Below, piece after piece: positions 1 through 8,018 of a stretch of 64,000 bases of DNA. The notes under the pieces are model-generated. The model searched no databases, had not been told where the DNA came from, and saw nothing but the letters and a program-made list of their open reading frames with translations. The stretch is from Paenibacillus auburnensis (GTDB lineage: Bacteria > Bacillota > Bacilli > Paenibacillales > Paenibacillaceae): the NCBI RefSeq assembly GCF_927798115.1, contig NZ_CAKMMG010000007.1, positions 124,001 through 188,000 on the forward strand, read 5' to 3'. How positions within the stretch are numbered: the first letter of the stretch is position 1; each line of letters begins with the position of its first letter. The translations under genes were made by a program, and so were the position numbers.

Positions 1-17
1 ACAGGAATTATTCCTGT
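1..17. repeat. 17-bp inverted repeat at window edge
   Basis: The first bases form ACAGGAAT-T-ATTCCTGT, a near-perfect palindrome followed by a short TTT. It could be the end of a terminator of an upstream gene cut by the window, or an operator. The same ACAGGAAT/ATTCCTGT arms recur at 59465-59480. Function cannot be decided from the sequence. Confidence 0.35.
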
Positions 18-246
18 TTCACCATGATTAAACCCCCTAAATTCATCAGGTTAGTTATGCGTACAAATTTTTCTTGTCTACGGTAGATTTCTATAGTAAT
101 GTTATACATTAAATAACAACTATGTTGATTAAACCCGAAAATAATATCATAACATGTCAGGTTTAGGTTATAATATCTTACTTTTTAAGGATTTTTTATC
201 CTCCCATTTGACCTTTGTTCAATTTTTAATAGAAAGAAGGTTCATC

Positions 247-1239
247 ATGATTCAGCCAATTCTGAAAATTGAGGATTTGCATACCCATTTTTTTACCGAC
301 CGCGGTGAAGTGCCTGCTGTTGACGGCGTTGACCTGTACATCAATCCCGGAGAGGTCCTCGGCGTGGTTGGTGAATCCGGTTGCGGTAAAAGTGTGACCT
401 CATTGTCCATCCTGAAGCTGGTTCCGAATCCGCCTGGGAAGATTGTTGGCGGCCGTATCCTATTAAAAGGACGGGATATCGTTCCGCTTAAGGAAAAAGA
501 GATGCGTAAAATCCGTGGTGATTCCGTATCGATGATTTTTCAGGAGCCGATGACCTCGCTCAATCCGTTGTTTACAGTGGGTCAGCAAATTATCGAAACA
601 GTGCGGCTGCACCGCGGCTTGTCCAAAAAAGAAGCGCGGGAGCATGCGGTCGAGATGCTGCGCAAAGTCGGCATTCCGCGTCCAGAGGCTATTATTGATG
701 AGTATCCGCATCAATTATCAGGGGGCATGCGCCAGCGGGTGATGATCGCGATGTCGATATCCTGCAGTCCGGAGCTGCTGATTGCTGATGAGCCGACCAC
801 GGCGCTGGATGTAACCATTCAAGCGCAGATTCTGGATCTGATCCGTCGTCTGAACGAAGAACAGGGAACAGCTGTGATGCTAATTACCCATGATCTTGGC
901 GTCGTTGCAGAAATGTGCCACCGGGTTGCCGTAATGTATGCAGGCAAGGTGGTCGAAGAGGGCAGCGTACGTGATATTTTCAAGAATCCGCTGCATCCGT
1001 ACACTCGCGGCCTGATAGAGTCGGTGCCGCGGATGAATGAGACCCGGGAACGGCTGTATTCCATCCCCGGCAATGTGCCGATTCTCAGCACGGAGATGCG
1101 GGGCTGCCGGTTCGCTCCCCGTTGTGCGAATGTTATGGATGTCTGCCGAGAGTCGCTTCCGCAGCTAACCCTGCAGGAGGAGCAGCATAGCTGCAGATGC
1201 TGGCTGCATGAAGTCAGTCAGGAGGAGGCCGTGGTATGA
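247..1239 (+). CDS. Peptide-type ABC importer ATPase, first subunit (OppD/DppD/AppD family)
   Basis: Cytoplasmic ATPase that should power uptake of peptides or similar solutes through the permeases encoded downstream. Visible motifs are Walker A GESGCGKS (about residues 42-49), signature LSGGMRQR (157-164), Walker B LLIADE (177-182) and the C-terminal oligopeptide-transporter extension with the conserved cysteines of this family (C287, C293, C300, C316). An upstream in-frame ATG at 154 exists, but the ATG at 247 is preceded by AGAAAGAAGG and starts exactly at the conserved N-terminus (ILKIEDLH), so I use 247. It overlaps the next ATPase gene by 4 bases (ATGA). The order ATPase-ATPase-binding protein-permease-permease resembles the app operon of Bacillus subtilis, but substrate cannot be assigned. 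Confidence 0.93.
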   Translation: MIQPILKIEDLHTHFFTDRGEVPAVDGVDLYINPGEVLGVVGESGCGKSVTSLSILKLVPNPPGKIVGGRILLKGRDIVPLKEKEMRKIRGDSVSMIFQEPMTSLNPLFTVGQQIIETVRLHRGLSKKEAREHAVEMLRKVGIPRPEAIIDEYPHQLSGGMRQRVMIAMSISCSPELLIADEPTTALDVTIQAQILDLIRRLNEEQGTAVMLITHDLGVVAEMCHRVAVMYAGKVVEEGSVRDIFKNPLHPYTRGLIESVPRMNETRERLYSIPGNVPILSTEMRGCRFAPRCANVMDVCRESLPQLTLQEEQHSCRCWLHEVSQEEAVV

Positions 1240-2228
1240 GCGAAAGCCTGCTTGAGGTTAAGAACCTCAAAAAGTATTATCCGATCAACAAGGGATTCTT
1301 CAATAAAACGCAGGGCTTCATCAAAGCTGTAGATGATATCTCGTTCTCGGTAAACAAAGGCGAAACCTTTGGTCTGGTAGGGGAGAGCGGCTGCGGCAAA
1401 TCCACAACCGGGCGTTCGCTGCTGCGGCTGATAGAGCCGACAGCAGGCGAAGTCTGGTTTGAAGGGCAGGACATCACGAAGCTGTCGATGGAAGAAATGC
1501 GCAGGCGCCGCCGGGAAATGCAGATTGTGTTTCAGGATCCGTTTTCCTCACTGGATCCGCGAAATACGGTGCAGCGGATTCTGGAAGAGCCGATGATCGT
1601 TCACGGTGTAGGCGATGCTAAGCAGCGGAGGGCTGCTGTGGAGCGGCTGGCTGATGTTGTTGGTCTTGCCAAAGCGCACCTGCAGCGGTATCCGCATCAA
1701 TTCTCAGGCGGACAACGCCAGCGGATCGGGATTGCCAGGGCACTGGCTCTGCAGCCAAAACTGATTATCGCCGACGAACCGGTGTCTGCACTGGATGTTT
1801 CCATCCAGTCACAGGTGATCAATCTGATGCAGGATTTACAGCGGGAATTCGGATTGACCTACATATTTATTGCTCATGATCTTAGCGTAGTGAAGCACAT
1901 CTGCGACCGGGTTGCTGTAATGTACCTGGGACGGATCGTGGAGGTTACGGATAAGTATAAGCTGTACGACGAACCGCAGCATCCTTATACACAGGCACTG
2001 CTCTCGGCGGTTCCCGAACCGGATCCCGATATCCGCAAGGAACGGGTAATTCTGCAGGGCGAAGTGCCGAGTCCGGCCAATGCGCCGGTCGGCTGTGCTT
2101 TTAATACCCGGTGTCCGCGGGTGATGGATGTATGCCGGAATGTAAGGCCGCCGCTGCTAGAGACCGGAGCAGGACATTTAACTGCCTGCCATCTGTATGA
2201 TGGAGAAGCTGACGTCCGGCTGGCTTAG
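1236..2228 (+). CDS. Peptide-type ABC importer ATPase, second subunit (OppF/DppF/AppF family)
   Basis: Second ATPase of the importer; in this family the two ATPases form a heterodimer under the two permeases. It has Walker A GESGCGKST (about residues 49-57), FSGGQRQR as the signature, Walker B LIIADE and the OppF-type C-terminal extension with paired cysteines (GCAFNTRCP, then MDVC). The ATG at 1236 overlaps the previous stop as ATGA, giving translational coupling. The gap after this gene holds the interspersed structured element described separately, so expression of the lipoprotein gene may differ from that of the ATPases. Confidence 0.93.
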   Translation: MSESLLEVKNLKKYYPINKGFFNKTQGFIKAVDDISFSVNKGETFGLVGESGCGKSTTGRSLLRLIEPTAGEVWFEGQDITKLSMEEMRRRRREMQIVFQDPFSSLDPRNTVQRILEEPMIVHGVGDAKQRRAAVERLADVVGLAKAHLQRYPHQFSGGQRQRIGIARALALQPKLIIADEPVSALDVSIQSQVINLMQDLQREFGLTYIFIAHDLSVVKHICDRVAVMYLGRIVEVTDKYKLYDEPQHPYTQALLSAVPEPDPDIRKERVILQGEVPSPANAPVGCAFNTRCPRVMDVCRNVRPPLLETGAGHLTACHLYDGEADVRLA

Positions 2229-2284
2229 AAGATTAACAACCACATCAATATAAGATGAACGGTAGTTATGATTGGAGGCAAAAG

Positions 2285-2418
2285 CAGCGGAGGGGAAGTT
2301 TGGAACTGTAGGAGCGAATGCGTCCGCCTTTAGGTTTGGATTTCTACCGCGAAATGCGGTTAAAATCGGGAAATCCAAACCTAACAGCGGCCGGAAGTCC
2401 AAACATTCCCCGCAGCTT
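2285..2418. repeat. Interspersed structured element, copy 1
   Basis: About 135-145 bp lying in the 382-base gap between the second ATPase gene and the lipoprotein gene. It starts GCGGAGGGGAAGTTTGGA and ends with the complementary TCCAAACATTCCCCGC. An inner perfect 14-bp inverted repeat (TAGGTTTGGATTTC with GAAATCCAAACCTA) encloses a small ACCGC/GCGGT hairpin. A second copy at 31330-31479 has the same frame sequences but a different inner stem that still pairs. Outside the element, the rest of the gap shows only the ribosome binding site of the next gene. It resembles a repeated RNA or MITE-like element; family not identified. Confidence 0.8.
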
Positions 2419-2610
2419 GCGTATGATGCCGGAAGGATGAAGCTAGAGTTCATTTTATACAGAAAACTCCACCCAGAATGATCCTTCGTATTCATCGTGA
2501 ACGGTAATGCCCGTGAGTAAAGGAAGTGGATTTGGTATATGGCTGCACTTTGCTGCAGCTCCATATAAACGCTTTAATACATTCAATGATAGAAGGGAGC
2601 TTTTCTAGAG

Positions 2611-4281
2611 ATGAAGAAATGGAGTAGTCTTGCACTGGCAGTAACTCTTGGGGCTGTTTTGACACTAAGTGGCTGCGGAGGTAATAACAACAATGCCGGC
2701 ACAGAAGCAACTGCGGGTTCCAATGCAGCGGCAACCACCGCACCGGAAAGCTCTCCGGATGCAGCGGCATCCACACAGGACACATTGATTCTGGGACGCG
2801 GCGGCGACTCTGCCTCGCTGGACCCGGCGATCGTAACTGACGGCGAATCGCTTAAGATTGCCCATCAGGTATTTGATTCCCTGCTGGAATACAAGCCGGG
2901 AACTTCCGAAGTACAGCCCTCGCTTGCTGACAGCTGGGAAGTTTCAGCAGACGGTCTGACCTACACCTTCAAGCTGCATCCGGGTGTAAAGTTCCATGAC
3001 GGAACGGATTTTGATGCTGAAGCGGTTGTGTTCAACTTTACCCGCTGGAGTGATCCTGCAAGTGAATTCAAGTTCGAAGGCGATTCCTTTGATTACTACG
3101 ATTCCATGTTCGGTCCGGACGGCAGCCGTGTAATCAAAGAAGTGAAGGCTGTGGATGCCACAACCGTACAATTTACACTCAACCAGCCGCAGGCTCCGTT
3201 CCTGCAGAATATCGCAATGACCTCGTTCGGCATTGCCAGCCCTACCGCTATTAAAGAGAAGAAAGAGAACTTCAAGAATGAGCCTGTGGGTACCGGGCCG
3301 TTTGTCTTCAAAGAATGGAAGCATAATGATTCCATTACGCTCGACAAAAACCCGAACTACTGGAAAGAAGGGCTTCCTAAGCTGAACAAGGTGATCGTCC
3401 GTTCGATTCCTGACAACTCTGCACGCTTCAATGCGCTGCAGAATGGTGAAATCGACCTGATGGAAGATCTTAGTCCGGATGACCTGTCGACCCTTGAGGG
3501 CAACACGGAGCTGCAGAAGATTGAGCGTCCACCGTTCAATGTCTCTTACCTGGGCTTCAACTTTAACAAGAAACCTTTTGATAATGTGAAAGTAAGACAA
3601 GCGCTGAACTATGCTGTAAATAAACAGGCTATTATCGATGCTTTCTTCTCAGGCCAGGCTACTGCCGCTGTGAACCCTATGCCTCCATCACTGTGGGGCT
3701 ATAACGATGCTGTGAAGGATTATGAATACGATCTGGACAAAGCAAAGGCACTGCTGGCTGAAGCCGGTTATCCTGATGGTCTTCCGGATACTGTAACCCT
3801 GTACGCTATGCCGGTATCCCGCCCTTATATGCCTGACGGCAAAAAGGTTGCGGAAGCCATTCAAGCCGACTGGGAGAAGATCGGTGTGAAAACCGTCATT
3901 GAATCCCCGGAATGGGCGACATACCTTGATGACACCAAAGCCGGTGAAAAAGATGATATCTACATGCTCGGCTGGACCGGTGATAATGGAGATCCGGATA
4001 ACTTCCTGTACACGCTTCTCGACAAGGATGCTATTCCTGGTAACAACCGCAGCTTCTATGTAAATGAAGAACTGCACACCATTCTGATCAATGCCCAGAA
4101 GGAAACAGATCAGACCAAACGCTCCGACCTGTACAAAAAAGCTCAGGAAATCATCAAAGCGGATGCGCCTTGGATTCCGCTGGTCCACACTACTCCGCTT
4201 CTGGCTGCCAAAGCCAATTTGAAAGGCTATGTTCCAGGTCCGACAGGTACGGAATATTACAGCGAAATTTACTTCGAATAG
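2611..4281 (+). CDS. Solute-binding lipoprotein of the peptide-type ABC importer (SBP_bac_5)
   Basis: Extracytoplasmic binding protein, 556 residues, that should capture the substrate and deliver it to the two permeases. The N-terminus has Lys residues, a hydrophobic stretch and a lipobox LSGC with Cys22, followed by a Thr/Ala/Ser-rich linker, so it is lipid-anchored on the outside of the membrane. The body has the family-5 pattern (LDPAIVTDGES, LADSWEVSADGLTYTF, VGTGPFVFKEW, ALNYAVNK). The start at 2611 has AGAAGGGAG about 12 bases upstream. The family binds dipeptides, oligopeptides, nickel or glutathione; the sequence does not allow a choice. Confidence 0.93.
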   Translation: MKKWSSLALAVTLGAVLTLSGCGGNNNNAGTEATAGSNAAATTAPESSPDAAASTQDTLILGRGGDSASLDPAIVTDGESLKIAHQVFDSLLEYKPGTSEVQPSLADSWEVSADGLTYTFKLHPGVKFHDGTDFDAEAVVFNFTRWSDPASEFKFEGDSFDYYDSMFGPDGSRVIKEVKAVDATTVQFTLNQPQAPFLQNIAMTSFGIASPTAIKEKKENFKNEPVGTGPFVFKEWKHNDSITLDKNPNYWKEGLPKLNKVIVRSIPDNSARFNALQNGEIDLMEDLSPDDLSTLEGNTELQKIERPPFNVSYLGFNFNKKPFDNVKVRQALNYAVNKQAIIDAFFSGQATAAVNPMPPSLWGYNDAVKDYEYDLDKAKALLAEAGYPDGLPDTVTLYAMPVSRPYMPDGKKVAEAIQADWEKIGVKTVIESPEWATYLDDTKAGEKDDIYMLGWTGDNGDPDNFLYTLLDKDAIPGNNRSFYVNEELHTILINAQKETDQTKRSDLYKKAQEIIKADAPWIPLVHTTPLLAAKANLKGYVPGPTGTEYYSEIYFE

Positions 4282-4300
4282 TATGATCCATCAGCATTTT

Positions 4301-4329
4301 CTTGCCGCCGCGCTTGTAACGGCGGCAAG
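4301..4329 (+). other. Intercistronic hairpin between lipoprotein and permease genes
   Basis: CTTGCCGCC (4301-4309) pairs perfectly with GGCGGCAAG (4321-4329) around an 11-base loop. There is no U-run, so it is not a complete terminator. Such hairpins downstream of binding-protein genes often stabilise that part of the mRNA and keep the binding protein more abundant than the permeases; that role is inferred here. Confidence 0.6.
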
Positions 4330-4361
4330 TTATGTTGCGGATCGCTGGAAGGTGAGCCGAC

Positions 4362-5366
4362 TTGAACTCCTACCTATTAAAACGTGTTATGGTATTAATC
4401 CCGGTTCTGATCGGGATGACGATTATTGTGTTCTCGATTATCCATGCAATTCCGGGTGATCCGGCAGAGACAATCCTCGGGCAAAAGGCAACTGAGCAGT
4501 CCAAACAGGCGCTGCGTGAACAGCTCGGCCTCGACAAGCCGTGGCTGCAGCAGTATTTCAATTATATGGGGGATTTGCTGCAAGGAGATCTCGGGACTTC
4601 CATCCGTACTAAAACGCCGATTGCCAAAGAAATTATGCCTTATCTCGCAGCTACACTGGAGCTTACGGCGGCAAGTATGCTGTTCGCCACAATTGTAGGT
4701 GTGAATGCAGGGATTCTAAGCGCTTGGCGTCAAAATTCATGGTTTGACTATACCGCAATGATCATTGCACTCATTGGCGTATCTATGCCGATCTTTTGGC
4801 TGGGGCTGATGGAGCAGCTGTTATTCGCACTGAAACTGCATTGGCTACCTTCTATAGGAAGGATGGATCAGCGCAATCCGGTAGAGAGCATCACTAATCT
4901 CTATATTATTGATACGATTATTGCTGGACAGTGGGGTCAGCTGTGGACGGTTATTAAGCATTTAATCCTGCCAAGCATAGCGCTCGGCACCATTCCGATG
5001 GCGATTATCGCCCGGATGACCCGTTCCAGTATGCTGGAGGTTATGAACTCCGACTATATCCGTACGGCTAAAGCTAAAGGAATGTCGCAATTCCTGGTCG
5101 TGTACAAGCATGCGCTGAAAAATGCCCTGATCCCAGTATTAACGGTGGTGGGGCTGCAGACAGGCGCTCTGCTCGGCGGTGCCGTTTTGACCGAGACGAT
5201 TTTTGCTTGGCCTGGCGTGGGAAGGTATATATTTGAAGCGATAAGTGCCCGTGATTACCCTGTCATTCAGACTGGAATCCTGATTATTGCTTTTATTTTC
5301 GTTGTTATTAATCTGCTTGTGGATCTGCTCTATGCGGCCGTTGATCCGCGCATTAACTACAAGTGA
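4362..5366 (+). CDS. Peptide-type ABC importer permease, first subunit (OppB/DppB family)
   Basis: Integral membrane subunit of the importer, 334 residues. It shows the typical N-terminus (YLLKRVMVLIPVLIGMTIIVF), several hydrophobic segments and the ATPase-contact loop near DYIRTAKAKGMS, followed by the family end VDLLYAAVDPRINYK. The start is TTG at 4362, placed by GGAAGGTGA just upstream and by the conserved N-terminus. It is followed after 11 bases by the second permease gene. Confidence 0.93.
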   Translation: MNSYLLKRVMVLIPVLIGMTIIVFSIIHAIPGDPAETILGQKATEQSKQALREQLGLDKPWLQQYFNYMGDLLQGDLGTSIRTKTPIAKEIMPYLAATLELTAASMLFATIVGVNAGILSAWRQNSWFDYTAMIIALIGVSMPIFWLGLMEQLLFALKLHWLPSIGRMDQRNPVESITNLYIIDTIIAGQWGQLWTVIKHLILPSIALGTIPMAIIARMTRSSMLEVMNSDYIRTAKAKGMSQFLVVYKHALKNALIPVLTVVGLQTGALLGGAVLTETIFAWPGVGRYIFEAISARDYPVIQTGILIIAFIFVVINLLVDLLYAAVDPRINYK

Positions 5367-5377
5367 GGGGTGAACCG

Positions 5378-6271
5378 ATGGGACAAGCAACAGTTAACGT
5401 AACACCCCCGAATGTACAGGCCGAGAAGGTTTCCGGACCTTGGCGCGATGCGTGGAAGGCTTTCCGCAAGAATAAGACGGCGATGCTCGGGCTTTGTATT
5501 ATTTTGTTTTTTGTGCTGATAGCGCTGCTGGCGCCATTTATTGCGCCTTATGGCTATAAGGAGCAGGAGCTGGTCAACCGGCTGAAGCCGCCTTCTGCCG
5601 CTCATTGGTTCGGCACAGATGATCTGGGAAGAGATTTGTTCACCCGTATACTTTACGGCGCCCGCATTTCGCTGTGGGTGGGGTTCTTCTCGGTCATCGG
5701 TTCCATCGTCGTAGGGACTTTTCTGGGGGTGCTGGCCGGCTTTTACGGCAAATGGATAGATATGCTCATTTCCCGGATGTTTGATATTCTGCTGGCGTTT
5801 CCGAGCATCCTGCTGGCGATTGCTATTGTGGCCATTCTCGGGCCTTCGCTGCAAAATGCGCTTTATGCCATTGCAATCGTTAATATTCCTACGTATGGAC
5901 GGCTGGTGCGGGCGAAGGTCCTTTCCCTGAAATCGGAGGAATACATTACGGCAGCCCGGGCGATTGGAATGAAGAACTCCCGGATTCTGCTGACCCACAT
6001 TCTGCCTAACAGTCTGACGCCTATTATTGTACAGGGCACGCTGGGAATCGCTACTGCAATTATCGAGGCGGCTGCACTCGGCTTCCTGGGGCTTGGCGCC
6101 CAGCCGCCGGACCCTGAATGGGGGAAGATGCTTTCCGATTCCCGGCAGTTCATTCAGAAAGCGCCGTGGACGGTGATTTTTCCCGGCCTGTCCATTATGC
6201 TGACTGTGCTGGGCTTCAACCTGATGGGGGACGGCCTGCGTGATGTGCTCGACCCGCGGATGAAAAACTAG
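5378..6271 (+). CDS. Peptide-type ABC importer permease, second subunit (OppC/DppC family)
   Basis: Second membrane subunit, 297 residues, with the N-terminal OppC segment (WKAFRKNKTAMLGLCIIL), HWFGTDDLGRDLFTRILYGARISL as the family hallmark, the EAA-like loop (EYITAARAIGMKNSRILLTHILPN) and the C-terminal GDGLRDVLDPRMKN. An in-frame GTG at 5363 overlaps the upstream stop, but ATG 5378 is correctly spaced after GAGGGGTGA. It is the last gene of the importer operon and is followed by a strong terminator. Confidence 0.93.
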   Translation: MGQATVNVTPPNVQAEKVSGPWRDAWKAFRKNKTAMLGLCIILFFVLIALLAPFIAPYGYKEQELVNRLKPPSAAHWFGTDDLGRDLFTRILYGARISLWVGFFSVIGSIVVGTFLGVLAGFYGKWIDMLISRMFDILLAFPSILLAIAIVAILGPSLQNALYAIAIVNIPTYGRLVRAKVLSLKSEEYITAARAIGMKNSRILLTHILPNSLTPIIVQGTLGIATAIIEAAALGFLGLGAQPPDPEWGKMLSDSRQFIQKAPWTVIFPGLSIMLTVLGFNLMGDGLRDVLDPRMKN

Positions 6272-6282
6272 CAAATGTGAGC

Positions 6283-6324
6283 AGCCCTTTAAGCGGATAA
6301 CGCTTAAAGGGCTGTTTTGTTTTT
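6283..6324 (+). terminator. Terminator of the peptide importer operon
   Basis: AGCCCTTTAAGCG pairs with CGCTTAAAGGGCT (13 bp, 5-base loop) and is followed by TGTTTTGTTTTT. Confidence 0.9.
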
Positions 6325-6355
6325 CTGAGTATGATGTTTATGAATGATCAATCTA

Positions 6356-6425
6356 TACTATACATAACTAAATATAATTAAACATAATCAAACGTATAGT
6401 AAAACAAAAAAGGATATGCTAGAAT
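6356..6425 (+). promoter_or_regulatory. Promoter region of modAB with inverted-repeat operator candidate
   Basis: TACTATAC at 6356-6363 is mirrored by GTATAGTA at 6394-6401, 30 bases apart in very AT-rich DNA. A TATAAT (6373-6378) lies between the arms, and an extended -10, TGCTAGAAT (6417-6425), follows the right arm. The arrangement would suit repression by the regulator encoded at 8019-9035. The promoter choice and the regulator-site link are inference. Confidence 0.5.
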
Positions 6426-6465
6426 ATCACCTAATATATAAGATGAGGGTACGGGAGGGATAGGG

Positions 6466-7248
6466 ATGTTCAAGAAATTAGCAATAGGGGTTATGTCTGT
6501 CTTGCTGGTTTCGGGCCTGGTGGCAGTGTTCGGAGGCCAGCTGGAGGCCGCTACGAAGAAGACGGAAATTATTGTATCGGCTGCAGCGAGTCTGCAGGAC
6601 AGTCTGGATAAGATCGCTGTGCTCTATGAGAAGCAGCATCCGGATATTGATCTTGTCTTCAACTACGGCGCTTCGGGCACTTTGCAGAAGCAAATTGAAC
6701 AAGGTGCTCCCGCTGATCTATTCTTCTCTGCAGGGGATAAGCAAATGAAGGCGCTGGTGGATAAAGGGCTCATTTCTGTTAGTAAGGAATTGCTGAAGAA
6801 TCAGCTGGTGCTGGTGGTGCCTTCCGATTCCACAGCCCGCATCACCACAATTACACAGCTTACGGATAAATCCTTTAAAAAGGTAGCTGTCGGCCAGCCG
6901 GAATCGGTACCAGCTGGTCAATATGCGCAGCAGTCATTGACAGCCAAGAGGGTGTGGGATACACTGCAAAGCAAACTGGTTTTTGCCAAGGATGTTCGCC
7001 AGGTGCTCTCCTATGTAGAGACAGGAAATGCGGATGCCGGTTTTGTCTATAAGACAGATGCCCTGACTTCCCAGAAAGTGAAGATCGCGCTTACGGTTGG
7101 TGCAAATGTGCACGCTGCGATTAATTATCCGGCTGGAGTTGTCAAAGAGTCGGATCACCTTACGGAGGCTAAAGCCTTTTACAATTACGTGCAGACCAAA
7201 GAAGCCGGCAGCATCTTCACCGGCTACGGATTTACGCTGGCTAAATAA
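6466..7248 (+). CDS. modA: Molybdate ABC transporter, substrate-binding protein
   Basis: Extracytoplasmic binding protein for molybdate or tungstate, 260 residues. A signal sequence (MFKKLAIGVMSVLLVSGLVA) is followed directly by the ModA pattern: EIIVSAAASLQDSL, VFNYGASGTLQKQIEQGAPADLFFSA, and YAQQSLTAKRVWD. The serines and alanines in SAAASL and GASGTL are those that bind the oxyanion in this family. There is no cysteine lipobox, so retention is probably by an uncleaved signal anchor. ATG 6466 follows GGGAGGGA. It is cotranscribed with modB 30 bases downstream; no modC ATPase gene is seen, so the ATPase must be encoded elsewhere. Confidence 0.93.
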   Translation: MFKKLAIGVMSVLLVSGLVAVFGGQLEAATKKTEIIVSAAASLQDSLDKIAVLYEKQHPDIDLVFNYGASGTLQKQIEQGAPADLFFSAGDKQMKALVDKGLISVSKELLKNQLVLVVPSDSTARITTITQLTDKSFKKVAVGQPESVPAGQYAQQSLTAKRVWDTLQSKLVFAKDVRQVLSYVETGNADAGFVYKTDALTSQKVKIALTVGANVHAAINYPAGVVKESDHLTEAKAFYNYVQTKEAGSIFTGYGFTLAK

Positions 7249-7278
7249 TCTAGAATGATAATAAACGGGGTGAAGCGG

Positions 7279-7941
7279 ATGGAGATTAACTGGACTGACT
7301 TTTTCGCCCCGGTCTGGCTTTCGGTCAAGATCTCTGTAATTACCAGTATAGTCGTATTCATCCTGGCGACTTATGCGGCCAAGCTGATGGCGGGCCGGAA
7401 GTTTCCCGGACACAGTCTAATTGAAACTGTGCTGCTGCTGCCGCTTGTCCTGCCGCCTACTGTAGTGGGATTCGTGCTTCTCGTGATCTTGGGGCGCAGG
7501 AGCTGGGTTGGCAGGCTGTATGAGCAGTTTACGCAACATACCATCCTGTTCACTTGGGGAGCGGCCGTTATCGCAGCGGTAGTTGTAGCTTTTCCGCTCG
7601 TATACAGAACCGTTAAAGCGGGGTTCGAAGGTGTGGAGAAGGATCTCGAAGATGCCGCCCGCGCCCAGGGGGCCAGTGAGCTTCAGGTTCTGCGCTATGT
7701 GACGCTTCCGCTGGCCAGCCGCTCGCTGGCTGCGGGTTATGTGCTGGGCTTCGCCCGCGGGATTGGGGAATTTGGCGCCACGATCATGGTGGCGGGGAAC
7801 ATTCCCGGCCGCACCCAGACCGTGCCGACCGCGATTTATGTAGCGGTTGACGGCGGGAATATGACGCTTGCCTGGATGTGGGTCTGCTCGATTATTGTCA
7901 TTTCCGCCCTTATGCTGATGTTCGTAAACCGCCGTTCCTGA
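7279..7941 (+). CDS. modB: Molybdate ABC transporter, permease
   Basis: Membrane permease of the molybdate importer, 220 residues from the chosen start. It shows VVLPPTVVGFVLL-type ModB segments (LPLVLPPTVVGFVLLVILG), the ATPase-contact loop EDAARAQGASELQVLRYVTLPLA, and FARGIGEFGATIMVAGNIPG. ATG 7279 is preceded by GGGGTGA; the in-frame ATG at 7255 lacks a good ribosome binding site. It pairs with modA; the cytoplasmic ATPase ModC is missing here. Confidence 0.92.
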   Translation: MEINWTDFFAPVWLSVKISVITSIVVFILATYAAKLMAGRKFPGHSLIETVLLLPLVLPPTVVGFVLLVILGRRSWVGRLYEQFTQHTILFTWGAAVIAAVVVAFPLVYRTVKAGFEGVEKDLEDAARAQGASELQVLRYVTLPLASRSLAAGYVLGFARGIGEFGATIMVAGNIPGRTQTVPTAIYVAVDGGNMTLAWMWVCSIIVISALMLMFVNRRS

Positions 7942-7954
7942 AGCATTGAATGTC

Positions 7955-7999
7955 AAAACTCCGGCTATGCCTGTGTAACCAGGAAAGCCGGAGTTTTTG
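7955..7999 (+). terminator. Terminator after modB (possibly bidirectional)
   Basis: AAAACTCCGGC pairs with GCCGGAGTTTTT around a ~20-base loop, with a T-run on the right and an A-run on the left. It lies between convergent genes (modB and the regulator at 8019-9035), so it can serve both. Confidence 0.85.
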
Positions 8000-8018
8000 T
8001 GTGCAGCTTAACTCTTAT

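Noticed and set aside
154..246. N-terminal extension of the first ATPase from ATG 154
   Set aside because: No ribosome binding site at 154, the added 31 residues are not family-like, and ATG 247 has a good site.
5357..6274. 305-codon minus-strand frame over the second permease gene
   Set aside because: Full overlap with a well-supported permease gene; composition is that of a shadow frame (rich in Arg, Gln, His).
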